Assembly (NCBI RefSeq): GCF_001577305.1
Contig: NZ_CP014518.1
Location: forward strand, 1,488,001-1,552,000
Origin: Sinomonas atrocyanea
GTDB taxonomy: Bacteria > Actinomycetota > Actinomycetes > Actinomycetales > Micrococcaceae
Length of the DNA: 64,000 bases
Direction of reading: 5' to 3'
The notes under the pieces were generated by a model. That model ran no database searches, had not been told where the DNA came from, and worked only from the letters and a program-made list of their open reading frames with translations. The stretch's first letter is position 1, and each line of letters begins with the position of its first letter. The translations under genes were made by a program, and so were the position numbers. Positions 25,587 through 34,400 of the stretch are shown piece by piece.

Positions 25587-25649
25587 GCGGGTGGGTCTTG
25601 AGGGCAAGCGGGTGGGTCTTGAGGGCAAGCGGGTGGGTCTTGAGGGCGG
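25587..25649. repeat. Three 21-bp tandem repeats upstream of manA
   Basis: Units at 25587-25607, 25608-25628 and 25629-25649 share GCGGGTGGGTCTTGAGGGC plus two bases; the third differs at the last two. They fill the gap between the LCP stop and the manA start. The copy number may vary between strains. Confidence 0.9.
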
Positions 25650-25701
25650 GCGGGTGCAGGGGGACGCCGGGTCCTGAAGCTGGATCACGGCGGCGCGACC
25701 G

Positions 25702-27312
25702 TCACAGCGGCGTGCACTCCCCGTTGCCGGACATGATGGCGTCGAGCAGGTCGTTCCTGCCCGCGTTGAACAGGTCGTTGAGGTGCTGGGGAGTGACCTT
25801 GACCCCATCCGGGCCCACGTCGTTGTACTGGTTGGCCGGCGCGCCTGCGGGGGCGTACTGGCCGGCCGGGATCGCACCCGGGACGGCGAGTCCCGCGCCC
25901 CCGCCGAGCACCGACGTCGTGCCTCCCAGCGCCTTCGGCGACGGCGAGGCAGATCCGCTCGCCTGCTTGAGGGTGTCCTGGACCTTCGCGTGGATGGCGT
26001 TGAAGTCCGGGTAGGTCGGGAAGGAGGCGTCGAAGTCCGGCGGCCCGATCACGAGCCGGGTGGTGGGCTGGCCCTTGCCCTTGAGGGCGAGGTCGACGAA
26101 GCTGCCGAGCTGCTCCGAGGAGATGTTGGACTCGACGACCTTGGTCCCCGCCCCCGCGATGTCCTGGAACTTGCTCAGGAGGGTCGCGGGGTTGAGCTGG
26201 TTGATCATGGCCTGCTCGATGCACTGCTGCCGGGCGACCCGGTCGTAGTCGCTCGCGAACTCGCGGCTGCGCCCGTACCAGAGGGCGTGGAAGCCGTCGA
26301 GCTTCTGTTCCCCGGGGGCGATCCAGCCGACGGGCAGCGCATGGGTCCCGGTGTTGTCGAGCGAGGCACCGCTCATCGGCACCCAGCCGCCGGCCTTGAT
26401 GCGGATTCCGCCCATCGCGTCGATGAGCTGCTGGAAGCCCGCCATGTCCACCACCACGTAGGCCTGGACCTTGATGCCGAGCGTTCCGGAGGCCGCCTCG
26501 AGCGTTGCCTGCGCGCCGGGATCGTCCACGCCCGGGTAGAGGTCCTTGTACTTCTGGTTGACCTCGGTGTTGATGGCGTTGATGAGGCAGTCGTTGCCGC
26601 AGTTGTAGCCGTCCGGGTAGATCTTGTGCATCGGCGAATCGGCGGGGAACTGCGCGTTCTGGAGGTTCCGCGGGATCGAGATGAGGGCGGTGCGGCCGGT
26701 GTTCGCGTCCACGCTGATGATCGAGAGGCTGTCGGGGCGGCGGCCCACGCGGTCTGCGCCGGCGTCGCCCCCCATCACCATGAAGTTGTAGCGGCCGTCC
26801 ACGGGGCTGATGGCCGGGCCGCCGAAGATCGTCCCGATCGCGCCCCGGCCCACGCCGATGAGGTAGGCCCCGTAGGCGAGGCTGCCGCTGGAGAGCACCA
26901 TGGCCACGACGAGGGCCAGGATCACGGCCGGGCGCATCCGCTGGGCCAGGAGCGGGACGCGGATGAGCCGCAGTGTGTTCAGGAACAGGCCTGCCCAGCA
27001 GACGGCCAGCACGAGCAGGACCACGATGAGGACCAGCGAGAGCACCGGGTGCGTGACCAGGGTCAGGATCGCCCCGCGGTTGATGAGGCCGACGACGAGG
27101 AGGACGAGCGCGAGCGCCCACACCGTCGCGGTGACCGCCAGGGCGCGGCGCGCGAGGCGCCGGCTCCCCGCGATCAGCTGGGCAGTGCCCGGGACCAAGA
27201 GGGTCAGGACCAGGAGCGTGAAGGCCCGCCGCGTCCGCACCCCGGGCGAGGCGCCCTCGGGGTGGCGGATCGGATCGGTCTGGTGGCTTCGCGCGGGGAT
27301 GTGCAGGGCCAT
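25702..27312 (-). CDS. LCP (LytR-CpsA-Psr) family protein
   Basis: A 536-residue membrane phosphotransferase that attaches glycopolymers (teichoic-acid-like or arabinogalactan-like) from polyprenyl carriers to peptidoglycan. The first ~150 residues hold an unusual run of about four to five hydrophobic helices. The LCP domain follows, with MGGDAGADRVGRRPDSLSII, ALISIPRNLQ, the cysteine pair YNCGNDCLINAIN and AGGWVPMSG..DR-type residues (YGRSREFASDYDRVARQQ). The tail is low-complexity Gly/Pro/Ala. The ATG at 27312 has AGGAGG three bases upstream. Located 22 bases after purE. In M. tuberculosis an LCP gene is likewise near the TIGR03089 and whiB2 genes. Confidence 0.9.
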   Translation of the reverse strand: MALHIPARSHQTDPIRHPEGASPGVRTRRAFTLLVLTLLVPGTAQLIAGSRRLARRALAVTATVWALALVLLVVGLINRGAILTLVTHPVLSLVLIVVLLVLAVCWAGLFLNTLRLIRVPLLAQRMRPAVILALVVAMVLSSGSLAYGAYLIGVGRGAIGTIFGGPAISPVDGRYNFMVMGGDAGADRVGRRPDSLSIISVDANTGRTALISIPRNLQNAQFPADSPMHKIYPDGYNCGNDCLINAINTEVNQKYKDLYPGVDDPGAQATLEAASGTLGIKVQAYVVVDMAGFQQLIDAMGGIRIKAGGWVPMSGASLDNTGTHALPVGWIAPGEQKLDGFHALWYGRSREFASDYDRVARQQCIEQAMINQLNPATLLSKFQDIAGAGTKVVESNISSEQLGSFVDLALKGKGQPTTRLVIGPPDFDASFPTYPDFNAIHAKVQDTLKQASGSASPSPKALGGTTSVLGGGAGLAVPGAIPAGQYAPAGAPANQYNDVGPDGVKVTPQHLNDLFNAGRNDLLDAIMSGNGECTPL

Positions 27313-27334
27313 GGTCCTCCTGTCGGTGCGCGGG

Positions 27335-27898
27335 TCAGGCGCCGGGCCGGTCGGCGTCGTCCGCGAAGACCCGCGCGGCCTTCTCGCGCAGCGCCTCGCC
27401 CTTGCGGGCGGCGGCGGCCTTGAGCCCGACGGCGAACTCCGCGAGCCGCTCTGCGAGCTGCTGCCCGAGCTCGTCCTGGGCCGAGGCGAGCATGCGCACG
27501 GCGAGCAGCCCGGCGTTGCGCGCGCCGCCGATCGAGACGGTCGCGACGGGGACGCCCGCCGGCATCTGCACGATCGAGAGGAGGGAGTCCATCCCGTCGA
27601 GGGTCTTCAGCGGCACGGGCACGCCGATCACGGGCAGCGTCGTCACCGAGGCGAGCATCCCGGGGAGGTGGGCCGCGCCCCCTGCCCCTGCGATGATCAC
27701 CTTCAGGCCACGCCCGCGGGCGGACTTGCCGTAGGCGATCATCTCCTCGGGCATCCGGTGGGCCGAGACGACGTCCGCCTCGAAGGGGACTCCGAACTCG
27801 GCGAGCGCGTCCGCGGCGGCCTCCATGACGGGCCAGTCCGAGTCGGAGCCCATGACGAGCCCGACGAGGGGCTGCTGGGGCGATGCCGGGGTGCTCAT
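27335..27898 (-). CDS. purE: N5-carboxyaminoimidazole ribonucleotide mutase PurE
   Basis: Moves the carboxylate of N5-CAIR to carbon 4, giving CAIR, in purine synthesis. The 187-residue class I PurE has GLVMGSDSDWPVM, the catalytic histidine in SAHRMPEEM (Met replaces the more common Thr), GAGGAAHLPGM and a C-terminal extension. The ATG overlaps the stop of purK (ATGA), so the pair is translationally coupled, as expected for enzymes acting in sequence. Confidence 0.95.
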   Translation of the reverse strand: MSTPASPQQPLVGLVMGSDSDWPVMEAAADALAEFGVPFEADVVSAHRMPEEMIAYGKSARGRGLKVIIAGAGGAAHLPGMLASVTTLPVIGVPVPLKTLDGMDSLLSIVQMPAGVPVATVSIGGARNAGLLAVRMLASAQDELGQQLAERLAEFAVGLKAAAARKGEALREKAARVFADDADRPGA

Positions 27899-29097
27899 GC
27901 GTTCTCCTGGGGGTCGGAGGGCGTCCCGTCCGCCCGCGTGCCGGGGGCACCGTCGCGGACGATGGCGGCGACGCGGGAGGCCCGTTCGCGCAGGGCGGCC
28001 GGATCGGATCCGGGTCCGCCGACGAGGTTGACGTGGCCGATCTTCCGGCCGGGCCGGACGGACTTGCCGTAGGCGTGGACCTTGGCGGCCGGGTCCGCGG
28101 CGAGCGCGGCCGGGAAGGCGCTGTAGAGGTCCTCGTTGGCCCCGCCGAGGTAGTTCTTCATGATGGCCCAGTCGCCGAGCACGTCCGTGGCTCCGAGCGG
28201 AAGGTCGAGGACGGCGCGCAGGTGCTGCTCGAACTGGCTCGTCACCGAGCCGTCCTGGGTCCAGTGGCCGGTGTTGTGCGGCCGCATGGCGAGCTCGTTG
28301 ACGAGGAAGCCGGGGCCACGGCCGGGCGTCTCGAACAGCTCAGCGGCCATGACGCCGGTCACCCCGAGGCTCTCGGCCACCGTGAGCGCCGCCTGCTGGG
28401 CCGCGCGGGCGACGGCGGGGTCCAGCTCGGGCGCCGGGGCGATCACCTCGTCGCACACGCCGTTGACCTGGATCGTGTGCACGACGGGCCAGGCCCGGGA
28501 CTCTCCGCTGGGGGTGCGGGCGACGAGGGCGGACAGCTCGCGGGAGAAGCCGACCATCTCCTCGGCCAGCAGCGGCGACATGGTGCCGAACCAGTCGTCG
28601 CACTCCTCGGCCTCGGCGGCGGAGCGGAGCACGCGCACACCCTTGCCGTCGTACCCGCCGCGGGGCGTCTTGAGCACCACGGGCCAGCCGAGCTCGTCGC
28701 CGAACGCGACGAGCTCGCTGATGTGGTGCACGGCCCGCCAGCGCGGATTCGGCAGGCCGAGCGCGTCGATGGCCTCGCGCATGCGCAGCTTGTCCTGGGC
28801 ATGGACGAGCGCCTCGGGGCCCGGCTGGACGTTGACGCCCTCTGCCATGAGCGCCAGGAGGTGCTCGGTGGGGACGTGCTCGTGGTCGAACGTCAGGACG
28901 TCGACCTCGCGGGCGAACGCCCGCAGGTCCTCGAGGCTGCGGTAGTCGCCGACGGGCGCGAACGGGACGGCGGGGACGGCGGAGACGTCCTCAGCCTCCG
29001 CGAGGACGCGCAGTTCGAGGCCGAGGGCGGTTGCTGCAGGGGCCATCATGCGCGCCAGCTGGCCGCCTCCGACCACTCCGATCACAGGAAAACTCAC
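27895..29097 (-). CDS. purK: N5-carboxyaminoimidazole ribonucleotide synthase PurK
   Basis: ATP-grasp enzyme that carboxylates AIR with bicarbonate to N5-CAIR. It has 400 residues. Motifs: VIGVVGGGQLARMMAPAA at the N-terminus, DHEHVPTEHL, KTPRGGYDGKGVRVL (ATP-grasp loop) and NELAMRPHNTGHWTQDGSVT with FEQHLRA (metal and substrate site). The frame is open far upstream, but the GTG at 29097 is chosen because the glycine-rich start begins there and TACTCT lies six bases before it. Its last four bases overlap purE. Confidence 0.95.
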   Translation of the reverse strand: MSFPVIGVVGGGQLARMMAPAATALGLELRVLAEAEDVSAVPAVPFAPVGDYRSLEDLRAFAREVDVLTFDHEHVPTEHLLALMAEGVNVQPGPEALVHAQDKLRMREAIDALGLPNPRWRAVHHISELVAFGDELGWPVVLKTPRGGYDGKGVRVLRSAAEAEECDDWFGTMSPLLAEEMVGFSRELSALVARTPSGESRAWPVVHTIQVNGVCDEVIAPAPELDPAVARAAQQAALTVAESLGVTGVMAAELFETPGRGPGFLVNELAMRPHNTGHWTQDGSVTSQFEQHLRAVLDLPLGATDVLGDWAIMKNYLGGANEDLYSAFPAALAADPAAKVHAYGKSVRPGRKIGHVNLVGGPGSDPAALRERASRVAAIVRDGAPGTRADGTPSDPQENA

Positions 29098-29195
29098 TCG
29101 CCCAGAGTACAGAATGCTGGCCCGGGGACGGCGGACGCGGGCCCGGGAGAGCGTGCTCACAGCGGGTATCCAGCCTCCGCGTCGGAGGGCGGCGG

Positions 29196-29304
29196 TAGAA
29201 TGGCCTGTGCGCTCTCCCCGTCCCGGCCCCTCGGGCCGAGGCGGGACGCCGGATGCCTTGCGTCCTGAGGCGATGCGCCGTCCCGATGCCGTCCGTGGAG
29301 GATC
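29196..29304 (+). promoter_or_regulatory. gtrA -10 box and leader hairpin
   Basis: TAGAAT at 29196-29201 predicts a start point near 29208 and a leader of about 97 bases. The leader contains a hairpin with arms GTCCCGGCC and its near complement within about 29220-29247, then GTGGAGG before the ATG. Confidence 0.4.
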
Positions 29305-29898
29305 ATGATCTCGACAATCTCCGACCGCCTGCGTGGTCTCGTCTCGCTCTTCTGGCGCGAGGTCGCGAAGTTCGGCACGGTCGGCGGTGTGGCCTTCGTC
29401 ATCGACAACGGCCTGACCTACCTGTTCATGCACACGATCATGTCCGACTCGGAGGCCAAGGCACGCTTCGTGGGCGCGACGGTGGCCACGATCTTCTCGT
29501 GGGTGGCCAACCGCTACTGGACCTTCCGGCATCGCAAGCAGGCCAACATTGCCCGCGAGTTCGTCATGTTCGCGGTCATCAACGGCCTCGGCATCGGCAT
29601 CTCGACCGGATTCACGGCCATCGCCAAGTACTGGATGGACATCCAGGACAAGAACGTGCTGTTCCTCGCCGGCGTGGTCGGCATCGTGGTCGCCACGGTG
29701 GTGAGGTTCTTCGCCTACCGCTTCTGGGTCTTCAACCAGGAGCTCGACACCGAGCCCGGGTACGAGGGCGACCACGAGATCTTCGAGCACGAGCACGGGC
29801 ACGGCCACGAGCACGGGCACCCCTCCGCGGCCGGTGCCGGCGAGCCGGGCCGGACGGCCGCGGGCCCCGGCGACCTGGGCGCTGCCGGGGACCGCTGA
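29305..29898 (+). CDS. GtrA family membrane protein with His-rich tail
   Basis: A 197-residue, four-helix GtrA-like protein. The family is implicated in flipping or handling undecaprenyl-linked sugars during wall or O-antigen glycosylation. Typical segments are FGTVGGVAFVIDNGLTYLF, ANRYWTFRHR and VRFFAYRFWVFN. The C-terminus beyond about residue 148 is cytoplasmic and odd: it contains HEIFEHEHGHGHEHGHP, nine histidines in a short span, a plausible metal-binding tail not usual for the family. The ATG at 29305 has GGAGG upstream. Divergent from purK. Confidence 0.88.
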   Translation: MISTISDRLRGLVSLFWREVAKFGTVGGVAFVIDNGLTYLFMHTIMSDSEAKARFVGATVATIFSWVANRYWTFRHRKQANIAREFVMFAVINGLGIGISTGFTAIAKYWMDIQDKNVLFLAGVVGIVVATVVRFFAYRFWVFNQELDTEPGYEGDHEIFEHEHGHGHEHGHPSAAGAGEPGRTAAGPGDLGAAGDR

Positions 29899-29909
29899 GG
29901 AAGGGCCGC

Positions 29910-30638
29910 TCAGGCCCCGGTGACCTTCTCGGTCTGGCGGATGCGCTCGAGGGCGCGTCCGTCCTCTGCTTCCTCGGTCTGCGCATGGACCAGCACCGCG
30001 GACCCGTCCGCGGCCCAGGCTCCGAGGAGCCGCGACAGCGAGGCCCGCAGGCCTTCCCGCGCCGCGACCAGGACGCGCGCGCCGGCGGCTGCCGGGGCGG
30101 CGAACCCGGAGGAGAGCTCCGCCTGCGAGAACGACTCGCTCCCTGACTCGTAGGCAGCATCGTCCTCGGCCGGCGCATCGAACGGCTCGTAGGAGTCGGC
30201 GAACTGGCGCACGGCGGCCGCGTAGTCGTAGGCGCCTGCCGGCAGCTGGCCCGGGTACCCCATCTCGAGCGCGCCGAGCGCGACGGCCACGAGCGCGCCG
30301 CCGGAGGGCGCGGCGTCGTCCGCCGCAAAGTCCGGGCCCACGAAGGTGACGTCGACCGGGATGCCCGGGTCGTCGACGACCACGGCGCCCACCTGCCACG
30401 CGGCGAGCGCGATCACGGCCGACTTCCAATGGGCCGGCAGGGCGATCCGCACCCGGGTGCCGATCTCGGCGTCGAGCTCCTCGGTCAGGAAGTTCGACGT
30501 CTTCGCGACCCAGTTCTCCAGCACGCGGCCGGAGAGCTCGATGCGCTCGCCGTCCGGGCCGTACCAGGTCAGGCGGGGGGAGGAGGCATGTTGGCCGCCG
30601 CGCAGCCGCTGCAGCAGATGGGGGATCGTGGATGGCAT
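29910..30638 (-). CDS. TIGR03089 family protein (truncated adenylate-forming domain)
   Basis: A 242-residue protein resembling only the N-terminal part of AMP-binding (acyl-CoA ligase) enzymes: RLTWYGPDGERIELSGRVLENWVAKTSNFL at the start, then VRIALPAHWKSAVIALAAWQVGAVVVD. It lacks the TSGTTG ATP loop and the C-terminal half. TIGR03089 is an actinobacterial family of unknown function that in M. tuberculosis sits in the same neighbourhood (near LCP, purE/purK, gtrA-like and whiB2 genes). The ATG at 30638 is preferred over upstream starts because homology begins there; TCCAAT, a weak -10, lies six bases before it. Confidence 0.85.
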   Translation of the reverse strand: MPSTIPHLLQRLRGGQHASSPRLTWYGPDGERIELSGRVLENWVAKTSNFLTEELDAEIGTRVRIALPAHWKSAVIALAAWQVGAVVVDDPGIPVDVTFVGPDFAADDAAPSGGALVAVALGALEMGYPGQLPAGAYDYAAAVRQFADSYEPFDAPAEDDAAYESGSESFSQAELSSGFAAPAAAGARVLVAAREGLRASLSRLLGAWAADGSAVLVHAQTEEAEDGRALERIRQTEKVTGA

Positions 30639-30756
30639 GCGCCCATTGGACCACAGCGCCCTGCGCCTCGGCCGCGGAGGTGGGGCGGGCCCCGCGCGCC
30701 GCGCGTGTCGCACAGACGCGCCACGGAATCGTCTGGCTACAATCCGCCGCCACCGC

Positions 30757-30786
30757 TTGACTCAGACCGTCTTACACGCATGTAAT
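30757..30786 (+). promoter_or_regulatory. whiB promoter candidate with palindrome
   Basis: TTGACT (30757-30762), 18 bases, TGTAAT (30781-30786). TTACACGCATGTAA (30772-30785) is a 5-4-5 inverted repeat overlapping the -10. A second -10-like TACAAT is at 30738-30743. The leader would be about 130 bases. Confidence 0.45.
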
Positions 30787-30921
30787 TAGCACTGGACAGT
30801 AACTGCGCCGGCGGCACCGATGAACCGATCATCGCATGGCCGAGGGGGGACCGGCACCGGGATTCTTCCTGGCGCTGGTCTGAAGCGGCTCGCCGCGCAG
30901 AACGACCCGAGGAGGAGCACC

Positions 30922-31473
30922 GTGGGACAGGCGGAGCGTATCCAGTATGAGTCGGCCGTAGCTGCACAGGCATCGGCCAGGTACCGGTCGCGGGGGATTC
31001 CCGCGGATTGGTACGTCGATCCAGCAGACCCGGACGCGCAGGAGCGGTACGAGGCCCGCTCCGTGGAGACCCTCGAGGATGCCGCGACGGCGTTCCTCGC
31101 GGCCCACGAGGTGGAGGACCCCGACGACGACGTCGAGGACGAGCCGGCGGACGAGGCCATCGAGCGCGCGCTCGCCCTCCTCGCGAATCCCCGGGAGCAC
31201 TCGCCCAAGGCCGTGCTCATCGACCTCGTCCAGCCGGGCGAGCCCGAGGAGGGCGAGCTCGCGTGGCAGGCCGAGGCGCTGTGCGCCCAGACCGACCCCG
31301 AGGCCTTCTTCCCGGAGAAGGGCGGCTCGACCCGCGACGCCAAGAAGGTCTGCGGATCCTGCACGGTGAGGGCCCAGTGCCTCGAGTACGCCCTCGCCAA
31401 TGACGAGCGCTTCGGCATCTGGGGCGGCCTCTCCGAGCGCGAGCGCCGCCGGCTCCGGAAGCGGGCGGTCTGA
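30922..31473 (+). CDS. WhiB family regulator with long acidic N-terminal extension (WhiB2/WhmD-like)
   Basis: A 183-residue iron-sulfur transcription regulator. The four cluster cysteines are C121, C144, C147 and C153 (spacing CX22CX2CX5C). The G(I)WGG turn is at 165-169 and the basic tail SERERRRLRKR ends the protein. The core TDPEAFFPEKGGSTRDAKKVC resembles WhiB2/WhmD, which controls septation. Unusually, about 110 residues precede the core, the second half strongly acidic (EVEDPDDDVEDEPADEAIERA). The GTG at 30922 is supported by GAGGAGG eight to twelve bases upstream; a longer frame to 30820 is possible. Confidence 0.9.
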   Translation: MGQAERIQYESAVAAQASARYRSRGIPADWYVDPADPDAQERYEARSVETLEDAATAFLAAHEVEDPDDDVEDEPADEAIERALALLANPREHSPKAVLIDLVQPGEPEEGELAWQAEALCAQTDPEAFFPEKGGSTRDAKKVCGSCTVRAQCLEYALANDERFGIWGGLSERERRRLRKRAV

Positions 31474-34400
31474 CCCTGGAGGCTCTACGCGTCACCGCTG
31501 TCGTCGTTGCGCACGACGGCGGTCCCTACCTTCCTGCGACCCTCGCCGGCCTCGCGGGCCAGACCCGCCCGGTCGACGCCGCGATCGGCATCGACACCGG
31601 GTCCCGCGACCACTCCGCCGAACTCCTGTGCGAGGCTCTCGGCGCCGAGAACGTCACGGCCGTGCGCACTCCTGGAGGGTTCGGCGGCGCCGTGGCCCGC
31701 GGCCTGGGGGGCCTCGCCGCGGGGTCGCCGGCTGCCGCCGGGGCCGCCGCGGAGTGGCTCTGGCTGCTGCACGACGACGCGGCCCCGGCGCCGGACGCGC
31801 TCGCCGCGCTGCTCGCGGCAGTGGAGGCCGCCCCGAGCGTGGCCGTGGCCGGCTGCAAGCAGCTCGATCCGGACGCGCCCGGCTGCCTCGTCGACGTCGG
31901 CCTGTCCGTCAGCCGCTGGGGCGAGCGGCTGACCCTCATCGACGTGGACGAGCAGGACCAGGGCCAGTACGACGCGCGCAGCGACGTCTTCGCCGTGAAC
32001 TCGGCCGGGATGCTCGTGCGCCGGGACGTCTGGGAGTCCCTGCGCGGCTTCGATCCGGCCCTGCCGGCCACCGGCGACGACGTCGACTTCTGCTGGCGCG
32101 CGCGCCTCGCCGGGCACCGCGTCGTCGTGGTCCCCGGGGCCCGCATGATGCATTCCGCCCGGCCGGGCGCCGCCGGCACGCCCTTCGCGGCCCGCCGGGC
32201 CGAGGTCTACTCCCGGCTCAAGCACGCACCGCTGTGGCAGCTGCCCCTCCACGCCGCGGGCGCGCTCTTGGGCGGCCTCTGGCAGTTCCTGCTGGCCATC
32301 GTCCTCAAGGAGCCCGGTCTGGGCGCCGCGAGACTCGGCGCCACCCTCGCGGCCCTGGGCATGCCCGCCAGGCTGGCCCGCGGGCGCCGGGCCGCGCGCA
32401 GGAGCCGCACCGTCTCGCGCTCCGTGCTCCGCCCGCTCATCAGCCCGCGCCGCGACATCTGGGCCCACCGCCGCGCACTGCTCGAATCCGCGGCCGCCGA
32501 GCCGGAGAGCGTGGTGGGCGACGGCTCGGGGATGGCAGAGGGCTCCAGCGAGCCGACTGGCGACTCCCAGGACGACTTCGCGGCCTTGGCGGTCGCCTCC
32601 CGCGGCTGGGTCGGGACCGGCGCCCTCGTGGTCGCCGCGGGCGCCCTGCTGGCCGCGTTCGCGGCGTTCGCCCCGCTGCTCGGAGCCGAAGCCGCCGTCG
32701 GCGGCGCGCTCGTGCCGGTCTCCACGACCCTCTCCGCCGTCTTCGCCCACGCCACGAGCTGGTGGGCCGGGATCGGCCCGGGCCAGGCGGGGCACGGCGA
32801 CCCCTTCGACCTCGTGCTCTGGATCCTCGGACTCCTCGCCGCCGGCGATCCGAACCGCGGCGTCACCGCCGCCCTCGTGGCGGCCGCCCCCGTCGCCGGC
32901 CTCGGCGCGTGGGCCCTCGCCGCCAACCTCACCGCCCACCGCGCGCCCCGTTGGCTCGCCGCCCTCGTGTGGGCCGCCGCGCCCTCCCTCCTGACCGCGC
33001 TCGCGCAGGGCCGGCTCGGCGCCGCCGTGGCCCACGCCGCCCTGCCGTGGGCCGTCCTCGGCATGGTCCGCGCGGTCGGCGGAGCCCGGATCCGGGGCAC
33101 GGTCGGGCCCCGCCACGAGCCGCGCAACGGCACCGGCGGCGTTCCGTCCTGGACCGCGGCAGCCGCCGGCGGCCTCGCGCTCGCCGCGGCGACAGCCGGT
33201 GCGCCCTCGCTCGTCCCACTGGCCGCCGCGGTAGTCCTGCTCGCTTCCCTCGCGCTGCGCGGGCGCGCGAGAAGCCTGTGGATCGTGCTCGTGCCCACCG
33301 CCGCGCTCTTCGCCCCGCTGTGGGTGTCCGCGCCGTCGAACCTGCGTGCGTGGATCGCCGACCCCGGCGTCCCGCTCGCCGGGGCCCCCGCAGCACCGTG
33401 GCAGCTCGTCCTCGGGCAGCCCGTGGCGTTCGACGCCGGGGCCGCGCTCACCGGCGTGCCCGCGCTCCCCGCGGGCGTGCCGTGGTCCCTCCTCGGGGCG
33501 CTGCTCGTCGGTGCGCCGGTGCTGGCCGCAGCCGTGGCCGGAGCAGTCCTCCTCACCGGGCGCCGGGGCGTCGCTGCCCGACTGCTGTTTGCGGTGGGCG
33601 TCCTCGGGCTGGCCTATGCGTGGGCGGTGTCCCGCACCCCCACCGCGGTCGCCGGGGACTCGCTCGCGGCACCCTTCGCCGGACCGAGCCTCGGGGCCGC
33701 ATCGATGGCGTTCATCACCGTCGGCGTCCTCGCCCTGGACCGCCTCCTCGAGCGCCGCAGGAGCGCCGCCCTCCGGCCGCAGCCCGAGGGCTCCACGGCG
33801 TCGAGCGCGCCGCGCCGGGCCGTCGCGGCCGCGATCGTGCTCGCCTACGTGCTCGTCGCCGTCGGCCCCGCCGGGGCCCTGGCCCAATGGGCCGCCACCG
33901 CGCTGGGGCACGCCCCCTCGTCCGGGGGACTCGGTGCCGAGGCGCTCGTCGGCCCCGGACTGTCCCGGGTCCTTCCCGCGACCGCCGCCGATCTGGGACA
34001 GGGGACGCAGCAGACCCGCACACTCGTCCTCCACGGCACCGACGCCGGCGGCTTCACGGCGAACCTCATGCGCGGAGCCGGCACCACTCTGGATTCGCTC
34101 TCAGCGGTCGCCGCGTCCAGCCGCGTCCAGGGCGCGTGGGGCTCGGAGCGCATCGCCGACGACGATGCCGCGCTCACCGCACTCCGCCACGCGGTCGCCA
34201 CGGTGGGCGGCGGCGCAGCCGTGGACCCGCGCAGCGACCTCGAGCAGCTCGGGATCGGCTTCGTGGTGCTCGCGGACGACGGGGCCACGGATGAGGTCAC
34301 GGCGGGCCGCATTGATGCCGTGCCCTTCCTCGTCGCCGTGGGCCGCACGGACGCCGGCTGGCTCTGGCGCGTCACCCCGCGCACGGCGGGCAACGACGGC

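Noticed and set aside
24686..26014. 442-residue plus-strand open frame opposite manA and the LCP gene
   Set aside because: Shadow frame without motifs; its end runs through the 21-bp repeats.
27740..27766. PurE active-site change AHRTP to AHRMP
   Set aside because: The catalytic histidine and neighbours are intact; the Thr to Met change probably falls within normal family variation in Actinobacteria.
31485..34034. 849-residue minus-strand open frame opposite the large glycosyltransferase
   Set aside because: Shadow of codon bias; low-complexity Gly/Arg/Glu sequence with no motifs, while the plus strand has the GT2 domain.
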